A stretch of DNA of 64,000 bases from Parascedosporium putredinis (GCA_949357655.1 CASHTG010000011.1:186001-250000); one strand, 5' to 3'. Shown: positions 25,301 through 38,194, counted from the first letter of the stretch. A program made the numbers and translations. The notes: a model not told the origin generated them from the letters alone.

Positions 25301-26313
25301 TCCGCTCTCATTCAGCACGTTTGCGCTGCAGCACCGCCCATCACCCTTTGGCGACTTTATCTCCATTCTTGACACGGATGCCTTCGTCCTCCTCGCGCGC
25401 CACGGCATCGATCCCACGTCCGACAATGGCCTTGGGGCCATACCTGCACACGCCGCCATGGCGCAAGCTAAGGTTGCTAGCTTGCTCCTGAACGGAGATT
25501 ACGGGATGACGGAACTGGCCTCGCCCCGTATTGATTTTGCCCATCCTATCGAATCCTCATGGCTGGGTAGCGCCTTTCGGCTCTATCGTCGGCGGATCCC
25601 CGAGGCGCGGTTCAAACGTGTCCTGGAGTCGCCCGTATTCCACGGCTGTACCTGTCTCTACTGGGCAGCGTACGTCGGGTCCAGCCAAGCCATCGCCAAT
25701 ATCCTCTCCGCGGGGATACCGGCTGACGGCAAGGGGGACCGGAGGGTACGGCGCTCATGGCAGCCTGCGAGGGGGCAACCTCCAGGCCGTCAAGGTGTTG
25801 GTTCGCCACGGCGCGAAGCTCTTGTTCTGGGACGCGGACCGCGAGATTTCCGCCATCGACCTCGCCCGCGAGTCGGCGGAGGTCGTGCGTTGGCTTCTCG
25901 TGCTTCGACATACGGAGCAAAATAAGATTCAGGCGGCCGGGGCAGAGGTTCCTGGCAACAGAGGGGCGGAAGAAGTCCCCGTACGGGCTTGGAGCGGGGT
26001 CACAAAAAGGGAAATATGGACAGCGTATCACCGAAGGCAAAATGAATCCCTCCGCGAGTACCTCATCCGCCTATCTCAGATGAAAGCCGAGCTGCGAGGC
26101 AAGCCTGCGCCCCCTTTATCCCGCAGGTCGAGGATTGATCAAGATTGGGACCGACCAAAGATGATTACGGACGGCGCGTTGCATACATCAATGGACCTCA
26201 AAAACAATGTGGAGGAATGGACGAGAGGGTATTACAACAGGGAGGAATGGTGGAGAGAGTATTACAGCACGGAGGAAAACGATTCGGGAAGCGAGTCTGG
26301 GAGCTGGGAATAA
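19344..26313 (+). CDS. Giant STAND/NLR-like protein: fungal N-terminal domain, NACHT, ankyrin repeats
   Basis: STAND ATPase of the fungal NLR class, a likely cytosolic sensor of non-self or damage. The start is ATG 19344, and MTDPLSAASGIAGLISLAD matches the fungal STAND N-terminal domain. An EFF-type linker precedes the NACHT: Walker A GMMGAGKT (near 20060), Walker B IIIVVDGIDEG (near 20360) and sensor SLAVSSRDE. A winged-helix-like block (LEISHASVQQFLTGD) follows. From about 21,500 come ankyrin-type units, for example TSLHMASLLSLPNL, TPLMAAVSL, TAMHLAVRFHNAEI, LPLHWAVAWGYLDAVEFLL and RPLHIAARS. Introns 20652..20780 and probably 24849..25033. Around 2,200 residues. At least ten frame breaks (near 19498, 20150, 20925, 21097, 21168, 21470, 22254, 22405, 25733, 25778) are each restored by one added base, nearly all in G or C runs. 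Intact or decayed cannot be settled without reads. Confidence 0.85.
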
Positions 26314-29300
26314 CACGGGCAGCCATGATTTAAGGTTGGCACGAGAGCAAGACTAACTGCGGCGTCGGGCGCCTTCTTCTGTGCTGTGCCATGTAACACC
26401 TCGAATAAGCCTTTTGACAAGCTTACATGTACATGGAAGTATCTAGCTGGCTAGCATGTCGCGGGTAGACCAAGGCCAGTCACCGCTCCTCACAGCTTCA
26501 AGGTCTTGAATACTCCGCATGGGGTCGCATACCGACCCTGACACTCTCTGGCGATAGTGACACGAAAGACATGTAAAGAAGTCGCTAATATAATACAGTG
26601 TTAACGTGCTTGAATCACCCGAATTCCAATAAGCACAAGCGAGCCGTCTAACCGAGCTCTACTATAGGGATCGGAAGGATTTGGCAGTATCCTCTGATAT
26701 CTGATCTATACCTTCCCTTTTAAGGTGACCCCCTTCTGCGAGACAACTTCATCATTCAATGGAGAGGAGACCGGTGGGCTTTTAGAAGTTTCATCACTCT
26801 CGAAAGGGAGCTGTCAAAAATGGAGGGGGCCCAATCGTATAGCAGGATCCCGGAGCGTCTGGTCCGAAAGGAAATGGGTGCTCAATTTCCACCCCCTCGC
26901 CCTCGTCGTCGTGTAACGAGCAAACTTGCCATCGGAAGCGACAGGGGAGGAAGAGAGACAGGTTACACACAGCTTATTCGTCGATTCATTCAGAGGCACT
27001 GCCTCACGGCGATCGGCGCGACGTCACCACGAGCCAAATTACCTTGAGAAATATTGAACCCGGTGAAGCTCGGTAAGGGGAAAGCGGAGGGGAAACCACT
27101 TTGACAGAAACACCTCCCCGAAGGAAAGAAAATCGTGCACCTATGCATCTTTTTTTCTGGGTGAGAGGTGGAAGGGTCTGACGGATGCGTCGACGTGCAT
27201 CTCGTATTCTTCCCCCTCCCGGAAAGCCAAAGGAATGGAGACCTTGGGACCTCGTCGAGACGTGGTGGCGAAGGGCTGCGCGCGCTCTCAAGCCGCCCCG
27301 GGATATTATCAGCAGGGTGTTTGTGAGGTCGGCGCCGGTGCCGCGGGCGTGGCTTCTGGAAACCTGAAGTCCATAGAAAAAAGCGTAAATTCACCAACGA
27401 TTTGCGTTTGCCACCGAGAGCGGGCAGGCTCCCGGGGGAGGTTCCTCGGAAAGGGGGCCTGGTCAGCGCTCACAGATCGTCGCGCGATAAAAACAACTTG
27501 AAGTCCAAAGGAGGGGGACGAAAGCGCGGCCGGGAAACAAGGTTTCACAAGCGTCTCTTGGTCACTTTTCTTTCAATAAATGCCAAAATAATGCTAGCGC
27601 ATGGGCAAGGAAGAAGAAAAAAGGCGAAGAAAAGGTTCCGGGAGGAGGGGGCGTGTCGCCGTGTGCGACCCAACAGTCTTATCACACCGCATCCGAGGCA
27701 TGTTTGAGCGCGGATAGACACGTATCACATCCCAAAAGATGGGGAAATAGGAAAGATGGACGTGAAAAAAATTCAATGTTGGCTGACCAGGCCGCTTTTT
27801 TCTGCTTTCCCTTGCATGAAAATGCATTCCCACGCCCTCGGTCCTGGCTCGATCCGCGGACGAGGCGGACATTTTCTTTTGGCGTTGGGTCTTTTTGGGC
27901 CAACCAACAGGGCCTCGAAAGTTTCTTGTGTGTATTTTCCCTTGTTGTTCGTGTATTAGGGGTGCTAGGGGTGTTATGCAGCATGCTGTTGGTGAAACCG
28001 ACGCAATGGTTGATGGGGACAAGAGGAGAGGAAACATGGGAAACAGCAAAATAATGGTATTACGTCCGAGTCACGAAAAGAACGTTCTTTGTTCTTTGTC
28101 CCCTTCCCCTCCCTCCTCGATCGCTGATTATGGGGTGCAGGAACAGGAGGCTGGGCACAAGGCACACACACACACACTCAAGGCGCGCCTGCACATGACG
28201 CTGGGGAGATGAGTGATATTTCTGCCTGTCGTCAACCGGGCCTCCGAGGGACGAGTAGGAAGCGAGCGGAAGGTCACAATCGGTTCGCAATCGGTGGTTC
28301 CGAGGGCCCCCTCCGCTGAGGATCCCAAAGTTTCGGTGAGAGAATCCTTGCGGGGCTTCGTCACCGTCACCGAAAGAATAAAAGAAGACGGAAAAGAAAA
28401 AGAAAAGAAAAAGAAAGAAACAGTCATTGGCTAGAAGAGCACGGTGTAATCAACTGAAAGTGGTCGCCCTGCTTCATCCCCAAGATCGAACGGAGCGCCA
28501 TGTAACTCAAGACTACGCCACTGATCGGCCAGTCTTATTCCTTTCTTTTCGTTGAACCCATGCCACTTTTGCGACAATTAAAGGGGAAGGTCCCATCAGG
28601 CCTCGTCCCTTTGCGCAAGGAAAAGAAGAAGAAGAAAAGTAGATCATGCCCTTATTATCCCCTCGTCACGTCTTGGAAATATTGTGATGGTATCCTACCT
28701 GGCTGGAGCCTAATATAAGCGAAGGGGGCCGAGACCGAGAAAGGAAGACGCCGTGGATGAAAATATGGAGTCCATGGGCCGAGATTCTGCACGCCGGGAG
28801 CCGGCGCTGGACAGCAAAAGCGCCCTGGGCGGGGGACGGGCCAGACCTGGCGCTCTGGGAACACTAGACGAGACTAGTGCAAGCATCTCGGGACGGCAGA
28901 AGCAATGTGCAAGTTTGCTTCCCTAGCTTTTCTCCTTCATTTCCTCGCCGCCTCTCTCTCTTTCACTCTCGTGCCGATTCGACCGGGGGCCGGGGGCAGG
29001 GTGGAAGGGGGTTCGGTTCCCCTCCTTGAAGCCTCGCAGGATCAGAAAAAGCACAGGACCAACAGGGCACCGCACAACTCAACAATTACAAGTAAAAAGT
29101 GACGGGCGAATGAGTGGCCAGGTCGGACAGAAAAGGGAAATGTTGTGGCCGTTTTATTATTCCCCCTTCCCTTTCTCAAGTTGGCCAAGATTGACCCTTT
29201 TGTGCCTGCCTGCCCCTCTCCCCCTTGTCTGCCCAGCCCTGTCTGGGCCGGCCCTGGTTCCCCGCCAGATCAATGGCCGCTTCTGGGTTTTGTCTCTTCG

Positions 29301-30046
29301 TCTTTGCCGCTTTCAGCCACAGACATAGCTACTCACACCCCGGCCCTTCCCGCTCCTGTCCTATTGCTGAGCCTTTGCTTTCCGCCGCTCAGGCTTGTGA
29401 TTGATTTCACTCATTCAATCCTTTCTCTTGTATTACATTTCCCTGTCGGCCAAGTTTTTGATTCTTTCGTGTCCCCCCTGATGGTGAATATACCCTGGCC
29501 GTCCTTGCCAAGCTTGCCTATCCTTCCTGTGAGCGATGTCCGATGAGGCAGGGGCGAGTAGATCGCCTCGATCGGTGCAGGTAATCCTGATCAAGAAGGA
29601 TCAATTGAAGCCAGGGCATGGAAAGACGCAATGAAAGGATCGGTGCGGCGTTAAGCAAGTCGAGATGAAGGGCACATAATCATCGAATATTACACCAAGA
29701 GCTCCTTTGTATTTGATTCTATTTTAGTTGATTTTTTTCTCTCGATAATTTCGGGAGACAAAAAGAGCAGGTTGATCGCGACCCAAAAATTCAATAAGAA
29801 TTGGCCACACGGGATGAAGCAAGGGGTAGTATCCGCCTTCGCATACGCATTCGCTTCTCCTCGTTGCTCTCAGCTCAACCCGCATCGGCGTTTTGGTCGC
29901 CCTCCTCTGCTACTACTTAAATTCCATTCCCGAGCTGCAAAAGTCCGTGTGGCAATGAACCGCAAATTCGAGCAGGGGTGGCAGAGACGTCTCTTGTGTG
30001 TTCGCGCGGCGTTGGAGGATGTGCGTGGACCGCCGCACCATGTTAA

Positions 30047-30061
30047 TCTCTCTCTCTCTCT
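30047..30061. repeat. (TC)n microsatellite
   Basis: About seven uninterrupted TC units, within the gene-poor region. Confidence 0.85.
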
Positions 30062-31005
30062 GCCTTTCGCTCGTGGACAGAGCGCCCGTCCAGACAAGGG
30101 GTGAGGTCAGGGTGGACAGGGGCGGGTGGGGAAAGGGAAGGGAGGGGGTCCAGCGGAGAAATGTGGCGATGCTGTTGGGTGTTGGGTGTTCAATGTTGGC
30201 GTTGGTGTTGGCGTTAGATTGTGCACAAGCACACGCTCACCACTTTCAACTTTGTGCACCGCGAGACTTGAGACAGACAGAGCTCAAGCGACGCTTTTTC
30301 CCATGTTGCTTCATCACTGTTGTTGGGTCCCCCTCATTCCCCAATCTCAGGGCTAACCAAGCGGGTATCACGCCGAGGTTCGGTACCGACGTTTTCCTGC
30401 CCCCTTGGACATCTCGGCTCGCCGTCCGATTGTTTCCTCTCGCGCTCCACTATTACGTGTCAAATTCGTGGATTCGCGAAAGCATGCAGGCATCCAACGT
30501 ATATGCGCTTCAGGGTTCACAAGAGCGCATCCAGCAACGACTCGCTCGACTTCTATTTCCATCTTGCCTCTTTTTCTTTGGACACACGCCCGCCCTCCAG
30601 GGAGGACCCGTCCTGCCAAGACCTTTCCTGTGTTCTTAAGGTGGACCATTTTCGCTGTCTGGCATTGGCATGGCACGTTCAGCTGGTTGGCGTGCATCCC
30701 ATCCGCCCCCATCAAACAAGATGCCAATAAAACGTCGCATCAGCGGGCCTCGGAAGGAGGGAAGGGTCTGCCGCCTGGCACGTGCGTGCCGCGATGCGAC
30801 TCTTCGACCTGCTTTCGCTCGCTGACGGACGACACCCACGCCCCCGGTCCCCCTTTCGATTTGCCGGCCGGCAAGACGTCAAATTCTCGACTGTGTGACT
30901 GTGTGAGAGAGAGAGAGGAGCGAAGAGAGAGTGAGCATTTCAAACATGGCCTCACTGTGACATGGAAAGAGTAAGCTCAAAGTGAGATTCGGTGTTTGTG
31001 CGCGT

Positions 31006-31033
31006 CACACACACACACACACACACACACACA
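31006..31033. repeat. (CA)14 microsatellite
   Basis: Fourteen uninterrupted CA units. The length may be collapsed or expanded in the assembly. Confidence 0.95.
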
Positions 31034-32435
31034 AGGGACGAGGGATTTGAACAGCGATCAGGGAACAGCACCACCCTCCCTCCCCTCTGTCCCCTCTGCC
31101 CCCTTTCTTCCCTGCAGGCGTCCCCATTTGTCGAATTCTCATCACTTCCCGCCACTGGAAGGAGGGGACTATTTTGCACCGATGATACACAGCCTTTTCT
31201 CCTTTGTACCTGGAATGTCTTGGGATCTGCTCCTTTTGTCGATGGCGCCGCTGAGGTTGCTGCCTCCATGCTGTTGGTCCAACCTTGGAACATTAAAAAG
31301 AGTCGAGGTCATACAACTTGTAATAGGTGACAGGGGGCAGTAGGGGACAAGACAAGATGGTTCCCCCTTGGAGGCAAGGGACCAGGGGTGTGAGAGGGAG
31401 CAGTGTCACACACGTCCAATCACCGGTGGTTTCGAGCCGTCCGCTTCCATCAACTTTTGATTGCCGACAGAGAACGGATACCTCCGTTGAGGCCCTTCCG
31501 CTGCAGCTCTCGTTGCTTTTCCTGACTCGCGCGAGGTCCCCAAGTCCTGCGAAGAATTGGGGAAAGAAACTGCTCGTCGTTCACGCCCTGCCGGTGAACC
31601 GACCGGTGAGGGCTCCCCTGGAAGAAAAAAAGACACTGATGCGAAGAGGTGCACGAGGTCGAGAGGCAAGGGAGATGGATAGAGGGTGAGCGCGAGAGAG
31701 GGGGAAAGTGGGAACTGCACGAGTGGGAACTGGGAACTGGGAAAAGTGGAGCGCTATCACTGAAGCTCGTGCGTGCTTTGAGTGCACGTTTGAGTGAGAG
31801 CCACGTTCAGTGTCCGCATCAATTGATGTGTGCACTATAAGATGGAAACATATGGAATTGTTCTCTGTTCCAAAACATTATCTATTGTATTACTGTGCAC
31901 TCCTTTATCGATCCAAAGTGATGAGTGGTATTCGCATTTTGATACATCGCTTTTCTCTCTTTTGTTCCCCCATTTTCCTTCTCGAACGCCCGCCAGGATT
32001 TGGAAAGATGAGAACGATAAGGAGAACAGGATAAGGAACACTAGGGGAGGTCCAGAGCAGCCCAGATCGCAGAAAAAAAGGCCCGACAAGGTCCAGGCGA
32101 GACCCAACCGCGAGCGCGGCCGCCGCGAGTGGAGATCGGGATTTTAGTCGTGGAGCACGTCCCGGTCAATAATCATGTTTCCATGCGGCACAGCGCCCAT
32201 TCACATTGATTTCAATGTTCTTTTTTCGCCATCGTCACCTCCCAACACGACTCGACGACGCAAAGGTCCAGATCGAGATCTAGACCCCCCTTCCCTCCCC
32301 CATCCAACCCCGAACCGTTGTACTGGGACCGACCAAGACCAACGAGGAGAGTGGTGATGAAAGGAGCTCACACTGCATAAAAAGGCGCCGGCGTGTAGCT
32401 GTACGTACTGTGGAGATTTTTTTGTTTCCCCATTG

Positions 32436-32512
32436 CATGCCATGCCATATTCGTGCCATGCCACCATATGATACCATGCCATACCCTACCATGCCATGCT
32501 ATGTCATGCTAG
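32436..32512. repeat. Degenerate CCATG pentanucleotide array
   Basis: CCATG and CCATA/CCTAC variants recur over about 75 bases, interrupted by short spacers. This looks like a decayed minisatellite; no coding frame is associated. Confidence 0.7.
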
Positions 32513-33378
32513 CATCGATTCGACCATGACCGAGTACATGCCATGGCAGATGATTCAGGTTTCCGGTGGAGAACCGCTTTGCTGACACTTCCCCGGCAAG
32601 GCGGCCGTTTGGCAGCTAAAAAGATGAAATGGCTCGATGTCCAACTCCGCCCTCTCCACCGAAGGCGGGGAGGGGTGCCCTTGCTGTCTCGCCGCCTTCA
32701 ATACATTGATACTCCGTCTCCCCGTCCCTGGTTCGCAAAGGGGCCCAACTTCGCACTCGCCGTATGGCATGGCTCCTCCGGGGGCGTAGGTGTAAATAAA
32801 GTGTTTTAATTCTGGCCCGGCACGCATTTCCCCCTTCCCCGACCTGAATCCTTTCATAGGGCTTAAAAACAGCCCCCCTTCCGCCGTTCCTCCATTCCTA
32901 CGCTCCCGGAATGAGAGACACCACAACATCATTAATAACGAGCCGCCCCCGTCGGACTGTCGGACGGTGTTCCCTACCTTATAAGTCGTAGCTTCCTCCT
33001 CATTCGTATTCATCGCACCTGCTTTTTCTTTTTCGTTTCCTTTCTTTTTTACTTTTTTTTTTCCTTCTCTACATACTTCTCTCTCCCCTTCCATGTCCTA
33101 TCCTTGCTCTGCCAAGGAATACAAATAAGTCGAACAATTCACAAGCCCCCAAAAACGAACAAAGACAGCCAAGAACCCCCAATCTCTCTCCTTTCTCTTC
33201 TTCGCGCGCGCACCCGCCCCACTACCATGCCGAGACCTGCCGTCTCGGGCCAACGACGAATCGCGCTCTCCGACGTTCCACCACTCCTCCTCCTCCTCCG
33301 CTCCCCTCCCGACAAGCAACAACAAACGCCCCTCCTGTCGTCAACGTCGTCGTCGTTATCGCCGCCGTCGCCGCCGCC

Positions 33379-33965
33379 ATGTCACGCGACGGGACGTGGA
33401 TGATGCACGTCTACGACGCGCTCGTCAACTACGACGACTACGTACCCCCGTCCTCGCGGCCCGCGGGCCTCGCCCCAGCCCCACCACCCCGGACCCAGCT
33501 CCCGCCGCTAACCCCCTACGGCTCCTGCACCACCGCCGCCGTCACCGCCTCGCCCTCCCCGCCTACCTCCCACTACTACGACGCCGCCAAGCACGCCGTC
33601 GCCTCGGCCTACTCCTCGCCCCGCTAGAGCCCCGCCACACCGGGCCCCGGGTCTCGGAGCTGCTCAATCGGCCGCAGACCCAGCCCGCGCGTGCTAGCGC
33701 TCGGCCCCGCACCTGCTCGTGCTGTAGCACGACGGCTCATCAGGATCCCTCGCCGGCCGCGGACCACATGCTACCCAGAGCTAAGCAGCTGGGCAGGACG
33801 CAGGACGGCAAGGAGAACATTCACATATTAACTATCCCTAATCGAAAGAAGCAGCGGGCTGCGGCGAGAGCGTCTCGGCGCGAACAATGTCGGAGACTGC
33901 GATCGGCACCTGACTATGGTGAAGATGCGGATGACGAGGATGACGGAATTAAGCGGGAACGGTAA
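33379..33965 (+). CDS. Candidate small nuclear-type protein, function unknown
   Basis: Start ATG 33379 in a good context (GCCGCC before ATG), after a 200-base pyrimidine-rich leader typical of filamentous ascomycete promoters. The N-terminus (MSRDGTWMMHVYDALVNYDDY) is the only ordered-looking part. A Pro/Ser/Thr-rich middle and a basic-then-acidic tail follow (NRKKQRAAARASRREQCRRL, then DYGEDADDEDDG), the latter consistent with a nuclear localisation or DNA/RNA-binding tail. The N-terminal part stops at 33627 after a CCCC run; one added C continues the frame to 33965, about 195 residues. No named family is recognised. The long non-coding flanks on both sides resemble those of regulatory genes. 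Moderate doubt that this is real. Confidence 0.45.
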
Positions 33966-35477
33966 AGGCCTCCCGAGAGGACGGACAAACCCGCACAAAC
34001 AAACAAAGAAACTATACAAACGACCAGCCATTTTATTCATTATCACGCACACATCACATCTTATCCAGCGATTTTTTATTTTATTCTCGGAGCAACAATC
34101 AACGGGGCACCACCAACGAAGCGTCTCACGAGGCCCGGGGCCTCTTTTCTATTTTTTTTTTTTTTTCCGGGAAACGGCTAGAGGGGTTCTGGGCTTTTGA
34201 CTATTTATCACTATTAGAGGGGTGGTTCAACTCTTTGTACTTGCTTTCTTGTTCCCCTATCGCTCTCTCGCGCCGGATAGGCCACATTTCGGCGTTATGC
34301 TTCGTCCCCCACCGGGATCTGTTTTACCCAATACTAAAGGGCTTTCTCCTTTTTCTTTTTCGTTTCCTCCACTCTTGTGCTGTGTGTTCTTCTAATCTGA
34401 CATGTGGATGTGTGTCGCTTTTAAACCTCCAGTTCCTCTTCAGTCAAGTCTTATCTTGTCCTGACCAAGTTTGCCCAACCGTGGAAGCCGAAGCGGAATC
34501 TTCGGTCCGGATTATTCTGCGGCCTGTCTCCCTTGCGTGGTAAAAACCTATGTTTTTCGACAAGGGTGATGATAGATGCGCCGAGATGGCAATGACATAG
34601 TGCGATTGTTCGTCCGAACTACGTGCATCGGCCCCATTTTCTTACTCTCGCTCCAACCCCGACGTGGAAGCCTTGCGCCATTTTGCCAGGTTCTCCAACA
34701 TCAAGGGCCCATCGCCGTTAATAAAACAAAACACATTCATTTTTCCCCGCAGTTCAGGCGTTGGTCTACAGAAGCTACACGCGTCGACAAGAACCCCGCG
34801 GCGGCCTTTTCCGGTGCTGGTGGAGGGATCCTGGACGAGGTTCCCTTCGCAGCCGCTGCCTCCGTGTCCACGGGCCGATCCCGTTGGTGCGCGTATACAC
34901 GGCAAAATGCCACCCGGCGGGGAACAATACCAACAACACAAGAAAAACAAGAAGAGATCCAAATAAAGAGGGTCCCGCGCTGCACCCGGGCGGACCCACG
35001 GAGGAGAGGGGACCCCAGATTTCCCGATTTTCTACGCGCGGGCGTTGGTGGGAATTTGTCTGGCATCTTAATTGAAGGGATCCTCTCCCCGCTTGAGGGC
35101 ATGATGCGACGCTGCCGCTGCGCTGTTTGCCCTCCGCGTCTCTTCGCGGAGATGTCATCCGGCTTAGCAGACGCAAGACAGAAGATCTTCATTAAAATTT
35201 ACTCTGTTATTTTACCCTACATCGCGTTTTATTCGTTCGGGGATTTTTTTCATCCCATCTTATTATGGTTCGGTTACCATCTTGGGACAAGTCACCTTTG
35301 TTGGATTGCATCTTCTCCACGGTTACTCTGCGAGATATAAAGCTTGCGGTCCCTGGATCTGGAATGGAGACGACACACGGACGAGAAAGATAGGCGAGCC
35401 GCGTCCATCCCTCATCCTTCTTACCCCCACCCTCTCCTCTCCTTCCTACCGCCCGTCGAGCCAGAACCAAAGAAAAG
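33966..35477. other. Intergenic, 1.5 kb
   Basis: T-rich segment 34060-34450 (possible 3' UTR of the 33379 gene), then GC-rich sequence without a supported gene, and a CT-rich leader at 35400-35477 just before the GH3 start codon. Confidence 0.5.
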
Positions 35478-38194
35478 ATGAAGCTCTCGTCAGCCATCTG
35501 CGCTGCCCTCCTGGCCTCCCTCGGCCAGGCCGACCGGGGCAAGCCCTCGCGGCCCGTGTACAAGGATCCGCGCGCTTCTATCGACGCCCGCGTGGCCGAT
35601 TTGCTGGCCCGCATGACGATCCAGGAAAAGACGGCCCAGCTGATCCAGGGTGACATGACCAACTACCTCAACCTGACCGATGGCGCCTTTAACAAGACGG
35701 GGCTCGAGTGGAATATGGAGTACCGCGCCAACTCGGTGTGGACGGGGTTGTACACCGAGATGACCAACGTGAAGAAGGCGGCGAAGCTGGCCCAGGACTA
35801 CCTCTTGAACGAGACCGAGCTGGGTAGGGCCCTTTGTCATTATTCACTGTTGTCCTTACATATATTTAACCGAAGCTGAGTATTGGTGATTCTTTATAGG
35901 CATTCCTACCTTTGTACAGAGCGAGGCCCTGCACGGGCTCCTCGTCCTCAACGGCACCATCTTCAACTCTCCCATCGGCATAGGATGTTCCTTCAACCCG
36001 GAACTCGTTGAGAAGATGGGAAGAGCTATCGCCAAGGAGTGCCGCGCCCTCGGCATCAACCAAGTCTTTTCACCCCAGGCCGATCTCGCGAGGGAGTTGA
36101 GGTTCGGGCGTGTTGAAGAGTGCTTCGGCGAGGACCCGTATCTGTAAGGTTTCCTCCCTTCATACTCGATGTGTCGCATCCCGCTAACGGAATTGAAATA
36201 AAAGGGTGGGTGAGATGGCTTACAGGTTCGCCAAGGGCCTCGAGGACAATGGCGTCTCAGCCATGATCAAGCACTACGTAAGTAAACATTTGCTTCAAAA
36301 ACTCATGAGAGTGAAAAGAAGGAATTCTAACCCATCCAACCTTCCAGGCCGCCTTCGCCACCCCGAGCAAGGCATCAACACCGGCCCCGTGCACGGCGGC
36401 GAGCGAGAGCTTCGATCCACCTACCTCCCGCCCTTCAAGCGCGCCATCCTCGACAGCGGCGCCACTTCAATCATGTCCTCGTACAACTCGTACGACGGCG
36501 TGCCCACCGTGTCGGACGAACACCTGCTCACCGAGATCCTCCGCGACGAGTGGGGCTACGAGTACTATGTCATCTCCGACGCCGGTGGCACCGCGCGTCT
36601 GGATAACGCGTTTGGCGTGTGTGGAGAGCGTGACCACGAGTGTATTATTCGCGAGGTGCGTTTTCTGTCGGCTAGAACATCGAATGGGCCTTCGGGGCGC
36701 TGGTTCTATTGGATATTGATACGCTGTCGTGAATGACTTGCTAACTAAATTTTGTACTGCTAGACTCTCCCCGCTGGTAACGACGCAGAGATGGGAGGTG
36801 GTTACTGGAGCTTCGAGGCAATCCCCAAGCTCGTCGCGGCCGGCAAGCTCGACGAATCTGTGGTAGACACTGCTGTCTCGCGCGTGCTCCGCGCCAAATT
36901 CGCCGTCGGCCTCTTCGAGACGCCCTTTACCGGCGTCGCCGACGACAAGATCCTCGACCACATCAACACGGCCGAGCACATGAAGCTCGCGCGTCAGCTG
37001 GACACGGAGAGCATCGTCCTACTCGAGAACCACAACAACATCCTCCCTCTAAACAAGAAGGCCAACGTCGCCGTCATCGGTCCCATGGCCCACGGCTACG
37101 TCAACGTAAGTTTTCTCAAGTAATCCTTTTTTTCATTCACCCTCTTCTTTCCGTTTCGTATTGTTGGACAAGCATAGTTAACACCATCCAGTACGGCGAC
37201 TACGTCATCCACACCGCCATGAGCCGCGGCGCCACCCCCTCGACGGCATCCGCTCCGTCGGCCAAGGCACCATCACCTACGCCAAGGGCTGCGAGCGCTG
37301 GTCCAACGACGAATCCGGCTTCGCCGAGGCCGTCGCCGCCGCGCAGGCCGCCGACGTCGCCGTCGTCGTCGTGGGCACATGGTCGCGCGACCAAAACGAG
37401 CTGTGGGGCGGGCTCAACGCCACGACGGGCGAACACATCGACGTCAGCGACCTGAACCTCGTGGGTGCGATGCCGAGCCTCGTGAAAGCGATTATCGACA
37501 CGGGAAGCCGACCATCGTGGTGTACAGCTCGGGAAGCCCATCACGGAGCCGTGGATCTCGGAGGAGGCTGCGGCGCTGGTGCAGCAGTTTTATCAGTCGG
37601 AGCAGGGCGGTTACGCGCTCGCCGATATCCTGTACGGAGAGGCGAACCCTTCGGGTCGGTTGTCCGTTAGTTTCCCTTATGATGTGGGCACGCTGCCGAT
37701 TTCCTACGACTACTTGCGCTCCGGCCGCTCCTGGCCGAACCCGGGCAAGGTGTACCCCAACGGCACCCTCGTCTTCGGCAGCAACTACGTGCTCCAGAAC
37801 CCCACGGCTCTCTACGATTTCGGCTACGGGCTGTCGTACAGCACGTTTAAGTACTCGGACGTGTCGGCGTCCAAGACGACCGTCTCCGCCGACGATACCA
37901 TCACCATTTCCGTGACGGTGACCAACACTTCGAAGCGCGACGGCGCCGAGGTCGTGCAGGTGTACGTGCGGGACGAGGTCGCGTCGGTGGATCTGCCGCG
38001 GTTCCGGCTCAAGGGGTTCCAAAGGTGGCTGTGCCAGCGGGGAAGTCGCGCAAGGTGCAGGTGAAGCTGGCGGTGGCGGAGTGGGGGTTGTGGAATCGCA
38101 AGATGAAGTATGTGGTTGAGCCTGGTGATTTTACTGTGTATGTGGGTAGCTCGAGCGAGGACTTTAGGGGAATGTCACGGTCCGGGTGGCTTAA
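35478..38194 (+). CDS. Secreted GH3 beta-glycosidase (beta-glucosidase/xylosidase type), six exons
   Basis: Glycoside hydrolase family 3, releasing non-reducing-end sugars from plant or fungal glycans outside the cell. Signal peptide MKLSSAICAALLASLGQA. Exons 35478..35823, 35900..36143, 36205..36277, 36348..36655, 36764..37105 and 37192..38194; all donors and acceptors are canonical. The GH3 N-terminal barrel includes LARMTIQEKTAQL and FSPQADLARELRFGRVEECFGEDPYL, with HY where the KH(F/Y) motif is expected. The nucleophile region reads YYVISDAGGTARL, with Asp as nucleophile and Ala in place of the common Trp. The C-terminal sandwich and Fn3-like domain (SVTVTNTSKRDGAEVVQVYVRD) are present. 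About 790 residues. Six single-base losses (near 36363, 37238, 37506, 37543, 38018, 38168) interrupt the frame; the true stop is TAA 38192-38194. Confidence 0.9.

Larger units (their letters stand above)
26314..33378. other. 7-kb gene-poor region rich in purine/pyrimidine tracts
   Basis: No gene is supported. The many frames here are short, antisense to each other and low-complexity. The region holds poly-purine and poly-pyrimidine tracts (for example 28380-28425, 33000-33090), CT and CA microsatellites, and a degenerate CCATG array. Composition switches abruptly from the ankyrin gene on the left. The right end is the CT-rich leader of the 33379 gene. It could be a long regulatory region or an unannotated non-coding transcript. 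Confidence 0.5.

Noticed and set aside
27653..28054. 133-codon frame in the gene-poor block
   Set aside because: Overlaps several other frames of similar size on both strands, no conserved motif, low-complexity surroundings.
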